The notes beneath the pieces are model-generated. The model was given only the letters and a program-made list of their open reading frames with translations. It was not told the DNA's origin and did not search any database. From the NCBI RefSeq assembly GCF_009184865.1, contig NZ_CP045096.1:8246001-8310000 (forward strand): a stretch of DNA of 64,000 nucleotides. Direction: 5' to 3'. Each line of letters begins with the position of its first letter. Positions within the stretch are counted from its first letter, which is position 1. Position numbers and translations under genes: made by a program. The stretch is from Streptomyces phaeolivaceus (GTDB lineage: Bacteria > Actinomycetota > Actinomycetes > Streptomycetales > Streptomycetaceae). This document shows, in pieces, positions 61,837-64,000 of this stretch.

Positions 61837-62090
61837 AGGGCCTGTCGTTCGGATCACGCCTGGGGCGCGGGGCTTGGCACGCGCTCCCCCACTGCCTCAA
61901 GGGCGTGGGGGACCCCCAGCCGCGTTGTCGTCACTCGCCGACTCCCCCCACTCTCGACTTCGCGCGAGCGGGAGGTACCCCCATCGCGTCGACGCCCTCC
62001 TCCGCCTCGCAGCCGCACGCACCAAGCCCGCTCACCGGCGGTCACCAGGCACCGTGACCCGAAGCCGGCGCGATCCGAACGACAGGCCCT
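61837..62090. mobile_element. MITE-like element with perfect 19-bp terminal inverted repeats (long copy)
   Basis: AGGGCCTGTCGTTCGGATC (61837-61855) is exactly mirrored at 62072-62090. The 254-base interior has no gene, but has smaller inverted segments (GCGTGGGGGACCCCCAGCCG and GGGAGGTACCCCC). It lies 72 bases upstream of the monooxygenase start. The ends match the element at 52002 with one T/C change. Confidence 0.85.
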
Positions 62091-62405
62091 TGTTCGACCG
62101 GTCGGATCCGGCCACGCGCGGCGCGGCGGTGAATCCTCGGCAAACCCGGCGAAGCGGTGCATCCGGGCCCGACTGTCGGGCGGCATAGGGGAGTTCCCAG
62201 GGGGTCGAGGGTTTTCCCCGTATCCCCATGACCTGGGCCTTGCCTAGTGTCATCGCACAGCCGAACCACAGGTAACCCCTGGTGGAACGGCACGCGCCTG
62301 GCCGGCCTTCGCGCCAACCCTTTCTGGACCCCCCGCCGCTTCGATGAAGAAGCGTTTCACTGCCGCTCCTCCCCTGACATGAGCAGGCCACGAAAGGCGA
62401 AGCCC
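62091..62405. promoter_or_regulatory. Upstream region of the subtilase
   Basis: These 315 bases contain no gene. The part 62195-62290 (TTTTCCCCGTATCCCCATGA, then TTGCCTAGTGTCATC) is less GC-rich and probably contains the promoter. AAAGG at 62392-62396 lies upstream of TTG 62406 and decides the start. Confidence 0.45.
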
Positions 62406-64000
62406 TTGCGTACCTCCCCCTCTCGTACCGCCGGACGGAAGCTCATATCCGTCGCCGCGGTCTCCGTCGCCCTGGTGGCCGGCATGACCACCTCGGTCGC
62501 CGTCGCGCAGAGCCCGACCGCCAAGGCCGATGCCGCGCCGGCCGTCGCCGGTGCCACCGAGGCCGCGCCCGGCGCCGTCGCCGAGCGCCTGATCGTCGGC
62601 TACAAGTCCGGTGCCGCCGAGGCCACTTCGAACAAGGCCGCCGACGCGGACGCCGCCGCCAAGGGCAAGGAGGCCGGCGAGAGCCTCGACTTCCAGCGCC
62701 GCCTCGGCAGCGGAGCCGCCCTCGTCGACCTGGGCGAGGACGTCACCAAGACGGACGTCGCCGACGTCATCTCCGAGTACCAGGCCGACCCGCAGGTCGC
62801 CTATGTCGTCCCGGACCGCCTGAACAAGGCGCAGGCCACCCCGAACGACACCGAGTACACCAAGCAGTGGGACCTCTACGAGTCCACCGCCGGCATGAAC
62901 CTGCCGGGCGCCTGGGACAAGGTCACCGGCACCGGAGTGACGGTCGCCGTCATCGACACCGGTTACGTCGCCCACTCCGACCTCGCCGCGAACATCGTCG
63001 GCGGCTACGACTTCATCGTCGACACCGCCGTCTCCAACGACGGCAACGGCCGTGACAGCAACCCGGCCGACCCGGGCGACTCGACCGCCGCCAACGAGTG
63101 CGCCGCGGGCGACCCGGCCAGCACCTCCTCCTGGCACGGCACCCACGTGGCCGGCACCATCGCCGCCGTCACCAACAACAGCAAGGGTGTCGCCGGTATC
63201 GCCTACGGCGCCAAGGTCTCCCCGCTGCGGGTCCTCGGCAAGTGCGGCGGCTACGACTCCGACATCATCGACGCCATCACCTGGGCCTCCGGCGGCACCG
63301 TCTCCGGCGTGCCCGCCAACACCAATGTCGCCAAGGTCATCAACATGAGCCTCGGTGGCAGCGGCGCCTGCACCACCGCGACCCAGAGCGCGATCAACGC
63401 CGCCGTGAACCGCGGCACCACGGTCGTCGTCGCGGCGGGCAACAGCAACGCCAACGCGGCCAACTACTCGCCCGCCAGCTGCGCCAACGTGATCTCGGTC
63501 GCGGCCACCAACCGCGCCGGCTCCCGCTCGTACTACTCCAACTTCGGCTCGGTCGTCGACATCGCGGCGCCCGGCGGCGAGACCCGGACCGCGGAGTCCG
63601 GCGGCATCCTGTCCACGCTGAACAGCGGCACCGCCGGTCCGAGCAGCGAGTCGTACGACTACTACCAGGGCACCAGCATGGCCGCCCCGCACATCGCGGG
63701 CCTCGCCGCGCTGCTGAAGTCGGCGAGCTCCTCGCTGACCCCGGCCCAGATCGAGTCCGCGATCAAGACCAACTCGCGTGCTCTGCCGGGTACCTGCTCG
63801 GGCGGTTGCGGCGCCGGCCTCGCCGACGCGGCCAAGACGGTGCAGGCGGTGACCGGTGGCGGTTCCACGGGGGGCACCACCTTCACCAACACCACGGCCG
63901 TCTCCATCCCGGACAACGGCGCGGCGATCGAGTCCTCGATCGCCGTCACCGGCCGCACCGGCAACGCGCCCTCGACCCTCCAGGTCGGCGTGGACATCAC
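62406..64000 (+). CDS. Exported S8 family serine protease (subtilase), cut by window end
   Basis: This exported protease is open to the window edge (531 codons). It has a signal peptide (LISVAAVSVALVAGMTTSVA), an inhibitor-I9-like propeptide (about 60-145, VAERLIVGYKSGAAEATS), and the S8 catalytic domain: Asp184 in VAVIDTGYVAHSD, His244 in SWHGTHVAGT, and Ser424 in GTSMAAPH. A Gly-rich linker leads to the start of a P-type beta domain (FTNTTAVSIPDNGAAIESS), a proprotein-convertase P domain. TTG 62406 is preferred because AAAGG lies about 9 bases upstream. ATG 62379, in frame, lacks a ribosome site. Confidence 0.93.
   Translation, partial: MRTSPSRTAGRKLISVAAVSVALVAGMTTSVAVAQSPTAKADAAPAVAGATEAAPGAVAERLIVGYKSGAAEATSNKAADADAAAKGKEAGESLDFQRRLGSGAALVDLGEDVTKTDVADVISEYQADPQVAYVVPDRLNKAQATPNDTEYTKQWDLYESTAGMNLPGAWDKVTGTGVTVAVIDTGYVAHSDLAANIVGGYDFIVDTAVSNDGNGRDSNPADPGDSTAANECAAGDPASTSSWHGTHVAGTIAAVTNNSKGVAGIAYGAKVSPLRVLGKCGGYDSDIIDAITWASGGTVSGVPANTNVAKVINMSLGGSGACTTATQSAINAAVNRGTTVVVAAGNSNANAANYSPASCANVISVAATNRAGSRSYYSNFGSVVDIAAPGGETRTAESGGILSTLNSGTAGPSSESYDYYQGTSMAAPHIAGLAALLKSASSSLTPAQIESAIKTNSRALPGTCSGGCGAGLADAAKTVQAVTGGGSTGGTTFTNTTAVSIPDNGAAIESSIAVTGRTGNAPSTLQVGVDI

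Overview
The window is high-GC actinobacterial chromosome, almost certainly Streptomyces or a close relative. The evidence is strong G/C bias at third codon positions, many GTG and TTG starts, rare TTA (bldA-type) leucine codons, several conservon operons (sensor kinase / roadblock / DUF742 / GTPase), SARP regulators, XRE-DUF397 pairs, DUF6230-DUF6114, and the Streptomyces-type GC-rich palindrome related to CAGTTCCCCGCGCCCC in many intergenic gaps. No rRNA, tRNA or CRISPR array was recognised.

Layout. 0-5.2 kb: the edge of an IS701-type transposase, then murC (cell wall), msrB (oxidative repair), a MAB_1171c-like membrane protein and an FAD monooxygenase. 5.4-13.6 kb (+ strand): a CHAT protease with a long helical-repeat body, a caspase-like protease, a Crp-type regulator and a protein with class III nucleotide-cyclase signatures. 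13.7-21.5 kb (- strand, convergent): a tightly overlapping seven-gene operon of two dynamin-like GTPases, a C39/papain-like peptidase, a GrpE-like protein, an unknown, a short Hsp70 ATPase and a small YbjN-like protein. These two blocks are the most likely novel system in the window. Together they encode three putative cysteine proteases, two membrane-remodelling GTPases, a chaperone switch and a possible cyclic-nucleotide switch. Three of their genes carry TTA codons, which suggests control by tRNA-Leu(UUA).

21.8-31.5 kb: two alpha/beta hydrolases, an isochorismatase-like hydrolase with a convergent AraC regulator, two tandem SARP/AfsR-type regulators and a GNAT acetyltransferase. 31.6-38.6 kb: a galactoside-use operon (MFS transporter, two GH35 beta-galactosidases, LacI regulator) preceded by a perfect 14-bp palindrome that is a good operator candidate. 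38.7-42.8 kb: a DUF574-type methyltransferase, a DUF397/XRE pair, an RsbW-like ATPase with an early TTA codon, and a PfkB kinase.

43-57.5 kb: three conservon loci. One is partial (roadblock plus GTPase), one is complete with a GAF protein, and one is complete with a P450 of the EXXR-lacking CYP157 type plus a convergent normal P450. An acyl-CoA dehydrogenase without the usual catalytic Glu motif and an AraC regulator lie between them. 57.7-64 kb: a small conserved protein, the DUF6230/DUF6114 pair, an exported Cys-containing protein, a membrane-anchored AA10 lytic polysaccharide monooxygenase, and an exported subtilase cut off by the window end. Two short elements sharing perfect 19-bp terminal inverted repeats (52.0 and 61.8 kb) look like non-autonomous MITEs.

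All functional statements rest on motifs read by eye. No database search was run.
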